Made by a program: the position numbers and the translations under genes. From Fonsecaea monophora (taxonomy: Eukaryota > Ascomycota > Eurotiomycetes > Chaetothyriales > Herpotrichiellaceae): a stretch of DNA of 64,000 nt. The notes under the pieces were generated by a model, which was given only the letters and a program-made list of their open reading frames with translations, did not search any database and had not been told where the DNA came from. This document shows positions 21,849-35,550 of this stretch, piece after piece; position 1 is the first letter of the stretch; each line of letters begins with the position of its first letter. The stretch spans positions 62,001-126,000 of the forward strand of contig NW_019173999.1 of NCBI RefSeq assembly GCF_001642475.1. Reading direction: 5' to 3'.

Positions 21849-24544
21849 CAGAAGAGAGAGCCAAAGATGGCGATCCGGCAAGAAGAAAAAAAAGGAGAGA
21901 TTGAGAGAAAAAGTGCAAATGTGATCCTCACTTACAACGACTGTTAGGAACGAGACTGTCAGGCAGATTTTGGAAATTTTTCACAACAGGAAACTTACCC
22001 GAAAACTGTACAATACGTCATACAAGGACGGCTTCTACGAAATGAGGGCGGTATTGTTCAAGAGGCCGTAATCAGTCGTTTCAGAGGTACCTGGTACAAT
22101 AGGCTCCTGCGAATAGGCCTGGCAGAGACAGCTGTTTGCAATCCATATTCTATACTCCGTTCTCGAGGTCAAAAGGGTAATCTCACCCCAACGATGCACC
22201 GGAAGGAATCACCTTGAACTAACCAGGGGAACAGCTGACAAGCAAGTCGCAGTGGTCTCCATCTGATGCGGCACACTTCAAGATTCCCTCGTCTTCTTAA
22301 TCCGCTGTAGGGCTGACGTTCAAGGCTCCATCCATGTAAGGTAGCTATTTGGGTACCGATCGACTGCGTCACACCGTCTCATGTACGAGGTAAAGTCCCG
22401 ATCGCATAGTTTAGTCATGGTCAGCCAACGTGGCATTTTCGCCAGCTTGGCGCCCTGCAGGATGGAATGGCCGGTGTAGTAGTATGGAGTACTTTGCCAG
22501 AACGCTGTACCCTGCCTCGCGTGGTCACGGACATCCTTTGACTGACAGGGAGATCCGGGTTAACTTTGGAAATCGCCCTTGCAGCGGAAACTTTGTTTGT
22601 GCATGCTGCGGGTGCGGTCTCCAGAAACGGTCGGACATTCCAAACCCTCTTTCCTGACTCCGGTATCTATTTTATATTGCCCGCGATCTTTCAGCTCATC
22701 ATGCTCTCTCTTGCCCACAGTGGGGTCAAGTTCCGAGCGCCACACAATCCGAGAATGACGGAGAAAGGACTCGAGGCTTGAATCCGAGTGGCGTTGATCT
22801 ACCGGATGTTTGCGAGCCCTGTTTCCATGTGCTGGAGTGGTGGATAGAAGACGCTTGATTCAATGGTCTCCGCCGATGTGACTGGAGGGTCGAGCCGAAT
22901 GTCCATTGCGTAGGCACCAACGGGATCTTCTGGCTCGGGTTGGTCTGATCCCGCACATTGCGTTCGTCGTGTGGTGCTAAAAACATAGTGTGGAACAAGG
23001 TCTTTGGGGATTCGGCGGAGGATGAGGGAGCACAGAGTAGCGATGAACCACAAGGTCGGGATCTAGATGCAGATGCAGATGATGGGATTGTGCTCGGTGA
23101 GTAGTTTGTGCTTGACCTGTGACACATCCAAGGCCGGGGAAACTAAGCCGTAGTGTTGCCCACTATTGAACCATTGAGCTAGCTTCTCCAGTTAACAACA
23201 TAAGGATCTCTAGGGGCCTGAAGCAGGGTCCCCTCACCCCCATCACGCACCCCCTCCAGGCTCCAACTCTGAAGCTTCTAAGCCCTAGTCCGGGCGCCGT
23301 CGCGGGCGTTGGCGGTTGCGCCGGTGCTTGGAAAGCGAAGAGACTTCAGTGGTTGCGCAACCCTCACACCAGTGAATTTCGTGCATGTTGTTGGCCTCAG
23401 TCTAGACTTCAACGGCGAGCCCATTTCGGACGCCATCTTAGTTCCCTCACAATCGGCCGGTCCCCCCCAACGTTGTGTAACCCTCTGACTGCGTACTAAA
23501 AATCTAACCAGGGAATTCCCCAGGTTTTTGTCCTCACCTTGCCATGTGTTTGTTAGCCACGCCTTGGGAAATCCACTGGGTGGTAGGACAGCCTAAAATC
23601 GCGCCAGCAACACCATTCGAGATCCCTTGGCCCAACTTAATTCCTACGACACTCTCACCTGTATCTTCTCTACAAGACATGATCACGCGAACATTTTTCT
23701 GCAAGACCAGTAACCAAGGACAGAATCGAAATGTTACCCAAGGAAATTCTCTGTTTATTCGCCATAATCACTTCATGCTCAAATAGATCTCTGATCTGCT
23801 TCCTGTCTGAACACGAACAGCAAGACCATCTCCTTGTTCTAATAACGAGTTGCGAAGCGCAAGTCATATCCAGCCTGAGCCTGGGTACCATCAAATGTAC
23901 AATAACGGCGTTTCAGGGCACCGGTTTTCCCAACCCAATAGCAACTGGACAGATCCCCCCGACTCTCCCAACTTCATTGGACTCGCTCGCATTGACAACC
24001 CATGCTGTTGATCGTTTTATCTTTGTCCCTCCCCTTCCAAAAGCTCTTCAGAGTCCGGGGAAGCCTGTGCAGATAGGAACAATTCCCCTGGTTTCTCATA
24101 ATGCACTGGGTCCTCTTCAACAAAATGCATGCAGTCGGCCGATCTGTCATAATGTTCATCACCCCTCTCGAGAGAAACGCGTGGCGCTGTGCAAATGGTG
24201 ATAAACCCATCAAACCGAAAAAAAGAACTGGTAATAGGAAAACGAGAACGAAAACAAGGAAACTCATGAGTATCGGATCCCGCCAGCCTATGTGACAAAC
24301 TCCTCCCAGCATGCTTCCTCATCACGATACTTTTGACTTTGTCCGCATTTGCTCTTCCATTATCTCCTCCACTCCCACCTAGGGGTATCTTGGGTAAAAA
24401 TGAGGTGCTGCATCATTCCGTGAAAAGCATGCAGCTCTTGGCATAAGCATTCTTGCGCTGCTCATCATCAAAAGATGACTGATCTCCGAGGGCTGAGGAC
24501 ACACAAACCAGGCAGGAGCCAAGCTGCCTTGCCCTGGATGCGTT
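21849..24544. other. Intergenic region, 2.7 kb
   Basis: Between the start of the PPR gene and the 3' end of con7, both on the minus strand. It holds PPR promoter sequence and the con7 3' UTR. One GTACC-motif pair occurs at about 22086-22096. Frames of up to 156 codons (for example 23731-24201 plus) show no recognisable domain and no splice continuity. No RNA gene was identified. Confidence 0.45.
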
Positions 24545-25873
24545 CTAGTATTGGCGTTGTTGGTAAACCTGGCCTTGTTGCGCATAAGGCGAATTTGGAT
24601 AATTGGGATAGCTGTTCATCTGAGTGCTTCCTTGTGGATAGACCATACCGCCTTGCGGCTGTCCATATTGCCCTTGAGCATGTCCGTCGGCGGATTGGTA
24701 GCCAATGGGTGGAAGCGACGGTCGAGCTCCATTTTGTTGATAGCCTTGTCCAGGGACAGGATGCGCATCGCCTGGTGGACCGTCCACCTGGTTAGCCTGA
24801 GCAGCGACTCTCTGGCGCTCTTCTTCGGCCTTGCGCGCGTTTTCTTCTTCCTTCTTGCGAGCTTTCCACTCCTTTCGGATCTCCTTGAACTCTGGGTTTT
24901 TATAAAAAGTCAGCCAAGCCCGATTCAAATCCTCATAGTCTTGACAAAGCTGTAGGGAATCTGATATTTCTCCGAGTGTGGAGCTCACCTTCCGGAGTTC
25001 TCTTGGTTCCATGCGACTGCATCGTCACGTGCGCGTTCAGATGATTGAGTGTCCCATATGCTTTTTCGCACCCATTCCAGCCACATTTGTACATGCGCTC
25101 AATTTCCTCGTACCTACGGCGCGGACGCTTATGTTGCTGCGCACCCGGGATAGGGACAAACGAGTACACCTGCACACATACACATTAGTTAGGCCAAGGA
25201 TCCTCATTTTCGGGGATGTCGAGAACAGGAAAACAATGCGCGACGTACCTGACCAGAGCGCGACGCAGCTGATGTTTGAGGTGGGCCTTGAACGCCTGGT
25301 CCAGGATGAGGATACGGCGCGGGCATGCCATGCTGTGGTGGATAGCCACCCCACTGCTCATGCGGTGGTCGCTGGGGCATGTAGGGCGGATGCTGAGGCT
25401 GGTACGCATGTTGCATGTCCTGTCCTTGCGGATAGGGCGAGTAGGGAGGGTAGGTCGGACTGGCTTGCGAAATCGAGGGATCTATAGGCACATCCGAGTT
25501 AGACCTCACATGGTGGGAGTTTGCGGTTGGAGTGCCATTGGGTGCCCCCTCTGGCAGGGACTTTGACGGACTTGTTGGTTGAGCCATTGTTCCAACAGCA
25601 CCTGGATGGTGCGACGCTTGGGGATATTGGCTGTAGCGCAAATGCTCTGGAGGAAACCCCGATGAACGCGCCGACGACGGAGTCAGACCGTAATCCGACT
25701 GCGGTGTGTTGTTGCTCGAGATGGTGCCAGAGCGCGGGTCTTGGGTGGCGTAGGTCGCGACAGACGACTGATCTATTGACAAAGAGATGGTTCTCAGAGT
25801 TTGCTCTCGCGGCAAAGATGATGGCTCGTTGCTGCTAACCTGACTGCGCGTATTCTGATCCACCTCTGTCCAT
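24545..25873 (-). CDS. con7: C2H2 zinc-finger regulator Con7
   Basis: Exons read as 25840-25873 (ATG at 25873), 25249-25772, 24989-25169 and 24545-24891, with introns of 67, 79 and 97 bp; about 361 residues. The centre is the highly conserved Con7 block: SGQ joined to VYSFVPIPGAQQHKRPRRRY across a splice, then a single C2H2 finger C-x4-C-x12-H-x5-H (CGWNGCEKAYGTLNHLNAH), then EFKEIRKEWKARKKEEE joined across the next splice, which forms a basic coiled-coil helix. Both flanks are Pro/Gln/Tyr-rich and disordered. Con7 in Magnaporthe and Fusarium is a nuclear regulator of conidiation, appressorium formation and cell-wall genes. The first short exon is the least certain part; the frame downstream of it remains open from a GTG. 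Confidence 0.9.
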
Positions 25874-28240
25874 CAAAGGTGTTTCTCGTTACCTGCCTCC
25901 CACGTGAAGAAACGCGGTTGATAGGTAAGGTAGCAATATGGTAGGAACCTCGAGGGTCGCCGGCGTATAATGTGACTGACCCAAAAGAAAGGTTGTGGAT
26001 GACAGTTGGTCGCTCAAAAAAAATAAAGGGCCAGTCCACACGTTAGAGGGACAGGGCGGACGATACGATTGAAGCAATCTTTAGATCAAAGACCGGCGTA
26101 TTCTTTATTTTGAAGGCTTTCTAGACGAGGGTGCTCGAGAAAGTGACCAACCCTCAAAAGGCCGCGGTGGGGAGCAAGTTGTAACAGATGCTCTTGGATG
26201 GGGTTGGGTCGGGAGCGACAAGCGCCTTTTTGCACGAGAGACGGGCACCAGATCGGTGCTTGCTGCCAGCGCTCAAGCAACAAAAAGAGACGGGTTGATC
26301 TGGACCAGGGGCGCTGCACCCTATCGTCGAACCGAGGGGGCGAGGATGGGTCGGAAAAGAGGGCTTTTAGCACGATCCTCACAACGCTAGTTGCAAGCTT
26401 GAACTGAATGAAGAGTAGCCGTTACTTTGCTCGAGATGGTGCGGACCCCCAAGAACTAATAAAGAATTGCGATCAAAGTGCAGACGGGCCAAACTCTTGC
26501 AAAGAGTCGGCGAGGTTCTGATAGGTTTTGCCTTTGGACCCAGGGACCCTCCCTGTTCTATGTAGCAGTTGAGTGGGTGGGCTCTCTTTTTTTTGCCTTT
26601 GAACGTGGTGTCTGTTTTTGTTCTCCAACCACGGCGTGTAGACTTCACAGGTGACGTGACAGGGTAGTTGTCCCTCTTTTTTTCGTTTTTTTCCTGTTCG
26701 TTGACGACTTGCGCCGGACAACCGTCTCAACTGGGACCTTGTGTCCGTGGAGGGAGTATGATCAGAGCTGCGGGTGGGTGACCGCTTGCCTGGAGTGGAA
26801 CCAAGTGGCCCGGGTTGGCAGGCTTTTCACTAGAGGGTCCCACCAATAACAATGCGCTTGATAATGGGCGAAAGGAGCCTGCAGGAATTGGGGGGTTGTT
26901 TCTTGACTCGCACTCTCTTCTCTCGAACGTTGTCGCGCAGGGGGGTAGGGGATGCTGACCCCGGTCGATAGCGAGCAGGCTGCACCCAGCGCAGTGGCAG
27001 GTCTGAACCCACCGGCAGAAGGCGAGGCCGAGAAGGAAACAAAGTTTTGGAGGTCGACTTAAAGTGGAGTTTAGAGGGAAATTTCGGTGATAGTGTGAAG
27101 CTTCGAGCGTCCACTAGTGTCAAGTAGTGATGGCGCGAGGTGCGGTAACTAGCTCTTGAGGCAGGGGAAACAGTGGAGTGTTGACCTGTTGTTTTGAGGA
27201 CAGGCCCACAAGACTGTTCGAAGCGTCCAATGGCTCAGTCGAGGAGGGCGGGATGAATCTTGTTGTTATTTTCCGGCCCTGCTATTTTTCTTCTGCTGCG
27301 GTGGCTGGGCGACGCGTGACATAAGGAAAGAGAGCTACAGATATGAAAGCACAGGTGTCGTGGCGCTGAACAAGAGTCGGGTGAAGTGGCTTCTGGGGGG
27401 GTGGGAGGGAGATGAGAGGTCAGATGTTGTTGGTTCCCAAAGTTAGGGGTCTGGCGGGTTGGCTGCTGAGTGGCTTCTTGATGCGCTTGAGACTGGGGTT
27501 CGGGTCGAGCTTGTAGCGAAAGAGGCAACGAGCGTGCGTCGGTGGACTCTAGGTAAGTTTGGGAGTTTCTCGTAAACTTTCAATTGGTGGAACACAGGGG
27601 AGGCGGAAGAGATGTGGGAATCCTGCTCAAGTGATGGCGGATGGCGAGCATCTGCGTCCCCAAGCGTCCCAAGATTGAGTGAGAGTGCAGTCACGCTGCG
27701 GTCACTGCATGCTGATGGTGAATAATAATGCAGAACGGACCAGGTGTGGCAACCACCGTGATTGGGTCGAGTGAAGTTGTGGAGGGGGCAGAAATGCAGT
27801 ATGCAGATGGCTGGTCGCCGACCGGGGACACTTCCTGCGGTGGCCAGACAGTTTGAATGCAAAGGAAGGTTTATGGGTGGAGTAACATTACGGAGAAAGA
27901 CGGGTCAGGATAGGCTACCATGGCAGGATCAAAGGGTTGAAGGATGGGGTCGATGATGTGGTTAGGTGGAGAGCAATGAGGTCGTGATGGCTAGCAACCC
28001 CCCCCCCAAGGTTAATTATTGACTGACGAGATTGCCTCGTGCTTTGCCGTTGGAGCAAATTAGCTGGCGTTGTGATTGGCAGAAGGAACGAAGTGTGGGA
28101 GCAGTGGTGATTTGCAGCAGCTCCAACACTAGCCGACAACCCGACCGCATACCGAGGGACGAACAAAGGAAACCTGGAAAGAGGAAAAGGAAAGAGAGCC
28201 AAGGAGCCAGCAGTCTGGGAGCGGCGCACAGACCTGTGTG
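25874..28240. other. Long upstream region of con7 (leader/promoter)
   Basis: No recognisable coding segment in 2.4 kb. The minus strand is markedly pyrimidine-rich in places (CT tracts; plus-strand runs of G/A), with several homopolymers (for example eight Cs at about 28000). Such composition is common in long fungal 5' UTRs and promoters of developmental regulators; whether it is transcribed cannot be told here. Confidence 0.4.
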
Positions 28241-31200
28241 TGCCTCGTACGAGCCTACGAGGTACCTAGGTAGATACATGTCTTGGTACCTGTGAGTACT
28301 GGCTCCCAGGCCTAAAAACCTAAGCACTTACCTAACTGAAGCCTACTTGACACCCGGAGACCCAGAGAGCCACCCCCAAACACCAAGGCTTGCGAGCATA
28401 AATGGTGCTAACGCTTTGTTAACTACTCTGTCCACATTTTTCCATTCTTCGTTACAGCTGAAAAGTCTCAGCCTCTTCTCTGGCTGTAATTAGCCTCTTG
28501 CTGTTCTCCATGTTTCACACACGCACACAGTCAACTCTGTTGTCACCGGAGTATTTCTCCAACTTGGAAGGGGTGAGGTGTGAGTAACAATCGGCACTGT
28601 ACCACCAGTACCAGAAGGGCGTAGCTCACCATGCCACCCAACGCACAGGTTGCATGAATTCTAGTCCTATTATAGACTAGAGCTCCCTTGGCATAAATGA
28701 CCCTTCCCTTGCTATCTCGATTCCTGCGTTGCAATGCAAATGAGATTCGCTTCTCCAAAGTGCCACATTGTTCACACAGCCCTTCAACCTTTTGGAATGT
28801 GTCTTTGTTTCTCGTTCCTTTGCCCCAAGGCGGTCTGTCCATGCCAATCATAATTCTCCCGCAGACCTAAACCTCCGATACCACGCCCCCCGAGTCCCAG
28901 GGTCATGCATTGCTAAATTTATTATTCGTCACTATCGGACCCGATTCGTTCGCCCACCGAGTCAGGGATCCTTCCCTTGTCCTGCTCCTCCACTGCACCG
29001 AATCAGAATGTCACCGGTGACCTCTTGTACTCCATTACAAGGACGAGAAGGATGTCAACCTGGGTAACAAATGATGGGACTGCAGGGTTGATCTTGCAGC
29101 CATGAGTTTTCACACCCACCTTCCAGACTGAGCCCCTCCGAGTACATCACAGCGCTGTCGAGAAAACTGCCTGGTGACCAGAGTCCCTTCCAATACCACC
29201 CTAGAGCGCGATCAGCTCGTCAGGAGCAAAAAATGCATAGACCCTTGCCTGCGCCACGCATGTCTTGTGATCCCTTGTCTTGCAATCGCAAATAGAAGGC
29301 TCTGATGATAGTAGTTGGTCGAGATGTGTAGGGGCATTCAGTCTGATAGGCCAAGGTTTGCTACCTAACGGTTGAACCTCGCAAACTCGGTATTCCTTGT
29401 GGTTTGGATCTCGGTGTCAAGAGACTAACTACCACTGGAGCTAGACAAGTCCAACTGTGGCGCGTCTCCTCCCTTAGATAGAGGAGCGAATTCTCTAGGT
29501 TGTTTAGCTTCAAGTTCCCCAGGATGCCTAAAATGCCTCCAGTCCAGCGCCAATCATGCCTGGATAGCCTGCTACTCTCTACCGTTTAGCGTGACGATCG
29601 AGGCCGGACTTCTTCAGTATTGCACATTGACAACCACAATTCATTATTGAGCAATAATGTCGATCGAGCTCATCAATGCAAAAGCTTGCCTACAACTTGG
29701 TGAATTGAGGGATCGATCCGCACACCGCCCGTTCTAGCGATCTTTTCTTCAAGACGACATTCGCAATGCTCCCGTGTCTGTGGTGGATCCATTTATGGGC
29801 ACATTTCAGACCCGGTGTCGGCGCACTCGAAACCCCCCCCCCCCCCTGTCATGCATGTCGGAGGTTCCTTGAAGTATGCCGTTGACGTTGGATGCCGCCA
29901 CGCTTTACTTGCTGCATGCCTCCTGACGTTTGAGTTTGATCAATTATCTTCCTGGTGGAACTTTTCGTCTGGAACTGCCTGTTGTCGTTGACGAACATAG
30001 ACGATCCCAGTGTCAGAGTGACATACGTCCCCAGCGAAGTTGGAAAAAGTTTGACGAACCTCCCTGCTCTCTGGCAAACGATCGTGATCCATCTGAGTTC
30101 GTCTCAGCATCAAGAGCCCGCAACGGAGATCTCGATGTTGTCACTACCCCAGTACTTTACGCAAAAATCGACCCTCTCTGCTGTGGCACTAGTTCAATGA
30201 TATTCTGGCTGCGGATTTTGTAGACATTCACGTTCGGATGAAACGGATCAACAGGTGAATGTCGATGGATTTGGCACAGAAAGGACCCTCCCCCTTGACC
30301 GTACTGTTTCGGAAGAGTCGGTCGTCCTGGATTTCATTTCCTGCGCTTTCAAAAGGGGCAGGAGGTCTTCTGAATGGCAACTTACTGGCAATGTTGGGGG
30401 TGGATGAGATTGGGTCAGCCTTGTGGAGGCCACATCTCCCCAAGTCAACGTCATGAGAGACTTCGATATGTACGAACTCGGCACAGCGCCTGCACGGACG
30501 CAGACACGGGTCGGTGGTCGGTTCTACTTCTCATTACTTGGCAGATAGACAGTCATGGAACGGTACGGGTTCAGGCATTTGAAAGCAAACGATGAGGTGG
30601 GAGGTCGATACTGGTACTGGCGGCTGTTCTTCAGATTGAGGCCACAAAACGTGACCAACAACACTTGAATTCGTTACCATGGCCTGCAAGGATGGTTTAC
30701 AACTGGGTACATGACAGGGAAGAAAAAGGTTAGTCTCCAATGTCAAGTGCACCATCAACCTCAACCGACGGGTTAGTATACGGGATGATTCGTGGGAAGG
30801 ACGTTGAAAGACCTTCTAGGCCCCAACCTCTTGCATATGCAGGTTACTGCGCTACCACTGCAATCACCCCAAACCAGAGGCCAACATGGTCATTCCCATG
30901 CAACAGGGAAGGGCAAAAACAAGCGAGGGAGACGGGCCTCGCTCTGGGTACGCGTACGGGGGACTGAGTACATACATGCAGGCGACATTGTGTCTTTGCT
31001 TTCCGAGACTTTGAGCTTTCGAGTCTCTACAATGGCTTCTACAAGGTATGTTATTGGCACTCGAATTGATATCCCGCTAGATGGTCCAACTCTGGGGAGA
31101 GCCACGAGACGGCTTCTTTACCTAGGCTCTCTTCACCTAGACTCTTCAGGGCACCTGTTTCGGGACCCACCACCAAATTATCCAAGACTCGTGGGGTGCA

Positions 31201-34200
31201 AGATTATGTGCTGGTGGGACAGTTCCAAGCTTCCCAGCTAGTTGCAAACTCAAGCCAGAGCTGGCGAGCTGACCACCAGGCGAGCAGCCGTGGGCTCCGA
31301 TTTTCGGCTAGCATTTCTGATAGCGTCTTGGTGAAGCATCTAGTGGTCTCTTGCGTACCTGCATGACAATCACTAGGTGTCGCTGGCTACAACCACCGGC
31401 GTCTTCTGTCCACGAGGGAGAACAACAAGCCCCTCAGAAGTGAGCCTAGCCACCCAACGCAGACTACTCGTACTACGGGGCAAGGGGGGAACTTCCCAGG
31501 GCCCTCGACATGGGTTGTCTCGGGATAAGCTTTTGGTTGCTTCTGGTTGAGTAGGCCAAGGTGGGGAGGAAGTCGGGCAAGGCGGCACCATAGCGCTGGA
31601 ACCTCCCAGACAAAATCACCAAGGATTATTATTGAAAGGTAACAAGGAGGTGAGGCCCGTGCTTCTGGAAAGCTAAAGGGAAAGCTCGGCTTCGATGGCA
31701 GGGGATTCTGACGCCAATGCAGACCCGTTTACCCACTTTGGTTTGGCAAACAGAAAAACTGATACTTGGTACCTTCTCGATGCTGTCAACATGACCTGAC
31801 GTCTCGACATGAGATGAGAATGCCAGAAGAAGAAGATGATGATGGGGAAAGGAGAGCGGCACTTTTGTGAGAGATGCTAGTGGCCCACACCAGACTAGGC
31901 TATCCATTTCTCGGGGACCAGCATCGGAGCTTGTCATCCTTCCACGCTCTACTTGGTACCTACGAGTATGTTTAGATGCGTTGTCACCCTGCAACCTGCG
32001 ACCTGCGAGGACCCCCATGGCCATCCTCGGCGGAACAAGGCACCAAGGATACTGTTTGACCATGTCGCCTGTCACCTGGACCCTTGGTTCTTTGGAGTGG
32101 GAGACCAGGACGCTTATCGACGACATGATGATACCATAACACCCCGCGAGCACCTTTGAGGGTGACTCGATATAGTAATCGCACCACCATCCAGAGAAAA
32201 GCGTCTGTGTCTGGTCGTGGTATGCTCAACTACCGCCAGTCTACAAGGATGATGAGTACGAGACACTACTTGTACCAGTACTCAGTACACCGCTCATCTC
32301 CAACAAATACGAGTACCTAAACAATACCCACCAAAGTACCCTTGGCATGCGCATTCTCCTCGGAACCAGCCAGGCTTCCAGTACTTGGTAGGTACCAGTA
32401 CCTACTTTGGTAGGGCGATCCCAAGAAGTCTGCGTCGCTTGCTCGGGTGCTCTCCGATTTCTCAAATGGTTTCATGTTTCTTTTATTATTGTTAACCCAA
32501 AAGGCCTCAACCAAGAAGCTGGAGGCTGGAGGAGGGGGTTGATTCATTTCCATGACCCCATTATTTGGTTCATCAAGAAATTGGAATTGTTCATCAATGT
32601 ACCCAGTACCTCGTATGGTACCCACACCTTGCAGAAAGTGGAAAACTTTCTTTCCAGTCCAACTTCTGTTAAAGGGGGGTGGATAAGCAAAAGGTAACGA
32701 GAACGGGGTTGCTCCGCAATCGTCAAGCCAGAGATACGAGATACTCGGCACAAGCATGTGTGTTGACTCGATGGCCACTGAGAGGGACGGAGGGAGAGAG
32801 GGACCGTGTACACACTCCCTATTTCGGTATAGCTTTTCGCGAGTTTCCTTGCTCCCTTCTTACGGAGTAGGTAGGTACTCGTTTCTACTCGGTAGGTATA
32901 CAGCCCCTACCTCTCTCGCATGCATCCCACAGGAGTACTCGTGACTCGGTGCTCGGGAGGTACATGACGGAGCAACGCCTTGTGTTGAAGATGTACACAT
33001 TTTATGAACGCGGCTGAAGGTGCATCGACGAGTTCTTGCACAAGTACAAATACCGGCACCATGCACCATACACTGTATATCTCGTACCCCCTGTGGGACC
33101 TACCGAGTCACTCGCAAGCCACTACTACTACGAGCATCACTACTGCCTCTTCCACTTCATTTGTCCATCCTCCGCAACGAAGGCCGAGATACTGGCAACG
33201 CTACTCATCTAAGAGTATGAGTACGAGGTACCTACCTCCCGAGTCCCTAGTGTCTCGTCTCCCACTAGGCACGAACCTGCCCACATTCTCAACGGCTTGC
33301 CTATCTGCTTGCCTACCTACTAGGCGGATTTAGGCGCCCACCGTCGACTCTTTCGAAACGGCTGGGGTGCGTGGGTGCTTTGTTTCAAAAAAGTTTAATG
33401 GACCTCAAACCCTGAGACGCCGTCATGATGAGACGTGGTGCCAGTGCCAGTGCCGATGATTATTCTTGATTTACAAGTCTGGCCTGCAATTTAAGCGAAC
33501 GAAAAAAAAAAAGGGGCCGTTGGCGCCGGTGCCGGCACAAGAGCGACCAAGTTGTGGACAGCTCCCTCTCTCCCCGGGTTTGCTCTACTACGACTAATTA
33601 TTACTGAGATGCGTTGATTCCCCATATTACGAGGACCTACATACCTACCTACACTAGGAAAGTACAGGATGATGCGACTGAGCTGAATTCTCAGCCTTAT
33701 CCTTTCACAGAACGCCATTGTCGTCAAACTACTCGGTACGGTAGGTACACTACCACCTACTACACCCAGGCCCCAGAAACCTTGTACTGTGCCTGAGCTT
33801 GCCAATCCAATCCAATCTTAAATCATTCATCATGCTGTTCTCCAGTCGGTACTCGGTACATGAACGCAGATCATTTTGGAAGAAAAACTGTTGAGCTCCC
33901 AAGTTCCAAGAGGTGCCAGCGACAGATCAAGAGATCAACCAGAAGTGGGAACCTCGCTCAAGATAAGGGCGGCATCACTGTGTCCAGTGCCCACTACCTC
34001 CATACATACTCCTTACAAGGTCCTACAACCAAGTCCTGCTGAGATGTCCTGCCGGGATGGGGACCCGGGATTAGTAGGTACCCATCACATCATGCCACCA
34101 TGACAATCTCCTGGTCGAGGGGATCGGCGGGTTGGTGTCTTTTGTGATAGACTAGTTCCCTCTCCTGCCTACGAACGGTTCCGGCGATCTGGTGGGGAGT

Positions 34201-35203
34201 AATAATGCTCAGTACCTACCAACTACGTACTAGGTAGGTAGCTGCAATTGAGAAACCTCAACCCCCAGCTGGGGACAGCTACAGCTACAGCTACAGCCTA
34301 CAGCTCAAGCTGAGTACCAAGAAGAACCCGCGTCAGACATGATCTGGTCGGACCTTGAGGATTTTCAAGGTAAAAGGGCAGCATCTGAGGTACATGTCTG
34401 TCATATGTACTTCGCCATGCAATGCCATGCTATCATCAGGTAGGTACAGAACGTCTTCTCTTAGCTCCTTGTCTGTGGACGAACAAAGAAGCCTGCCCAC
34501 CAAGGTAGGTCCTGTAGGCGGACAGGTAGGTTAGTAGTAGGTAGGTAATAAGAATGCTCTGTGCGAATCCTCTTCTCGTGGTTCGTTTGTGATGGCTGCT
34601 TTCCAGGGGCTCTAGGTACTCAACCCTCAACCAGCAGAGGAAATCCAATATCGAAAGGAGACTCGAGACTGGGAAAAGTAAGCAAGACTTGGGTTTTCGT
34701 GCAGTTTCTCTTCACCACATCACCACAGCACCATCTCGTTCGAGTACTTGGCACTGTGACATGGACATGGAAATGGCTCTACGGGGAACTCTGCCATCCA
34801 GACTCTACCGGTACTCCGTGATATTTACGATGGCGCATGTTCGTATGTATGTATATAGATAGATACATACATACATACATACATCCTCCCTCCCTCCCCG
34901 GATATCATCCTACGGGCAGGTAGGTCTGTAGGTGACTGCGCTTCACATAACAAACATCCTCTGACGACAAAGGGGACATTTTTGCTTTCCCACCTCCCTA
35001 GGTACCTACGTACAGTAAGTATCTATCAGACCTTGAGCGACCAGCGACCAGCGTCGCCAACCAAACCGTCCCTGGGAAGAGCGAGTCAGTGAATACATAA
35101 ATTAAAAATACATGTATGAGGTACAAGGTCATGCGAGGTCAAAGATCGAGGTCAAGGTCCTGAGACCCAAGATCAAATATAAAAGTAAACATCACACTTA
35201 CAC
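28241..35203. other. Gene-poor region with dispersed TAGGTACC motifs and microsatellites
   Basis: About 7 kb without a recognisable gene. Open frames are short and show no domains. Words of the GTACCTA/TAGGTACC/GAGTAC family recur, densest at 28240-28310, 32255-32420, 32860-32980, 33205-33320, 33630-33760, 34390-34550 and 34990-35010. Simple repeats include C14 at 29833-29846, AGCTAC units at about 34276-34302, and CATA units at about 34864-34884. No transposase, reverse transcriptase or tRNA was seen. Confidence 0.45.
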
Positions 35204-35550
35204 TTGCAGCTTCATATGCTGGAAGTGGGAGGGGGAAAACAAAAAGAAATAGAAAAAGGTACACAGAAACAGGAAAGAATATATCCTATTGCCTGCCTAT
35301 TGCCTACCACCCATGTACCTACATACATAATATTACCTAGTACCGTGTCAAACTCGATCTGTATATTTGTCCATTCATTCATTCATTTGCCTTACCTTGG
35401 CTTTGGCTTTGGCTTTGGATTTCGTTTCTGTTCCATTCCTTCCATCCCTCCATCCCTTTCATTCCATTCCCATTTAGCTCCGCAGAGAAGCATCGTCTAC
35501 ATCATCTTGCCCTTGCCTGGGTTTGCCTCTGATCCACAGTGTGGCAGCCG
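35204..35550. repeat. Simple-repeat-rich 3' flank of the gasdermin-like gene
   Basis: Contains CATT units at about 35372-35388, TTGGCT units at about 35397-35420 and imperfect TCCATTCC units at about 35430-35475. The plus-strand frame across it is a by-product of these repeats. Confidence 0.55.

Noticed and set aside
23130..23200. Box-A-like TAGCTCAATGG sequence on the minus strand
   Set aside because: No B box at the right distance and no cloverleaf pairing.
23731..24201. Plus-strand frame of 156 codons downstream of con7
   Set aside because: Composition and hydrophobicity pattern look random, and it lies in the expected 3' UTR region of con7.
29833..29846. Run of 14 Cs as a possible telomere-like or structural element
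   Set aside because: An isolated homopolymer without TTAGGG repeats; probably slippage, length uncertain.
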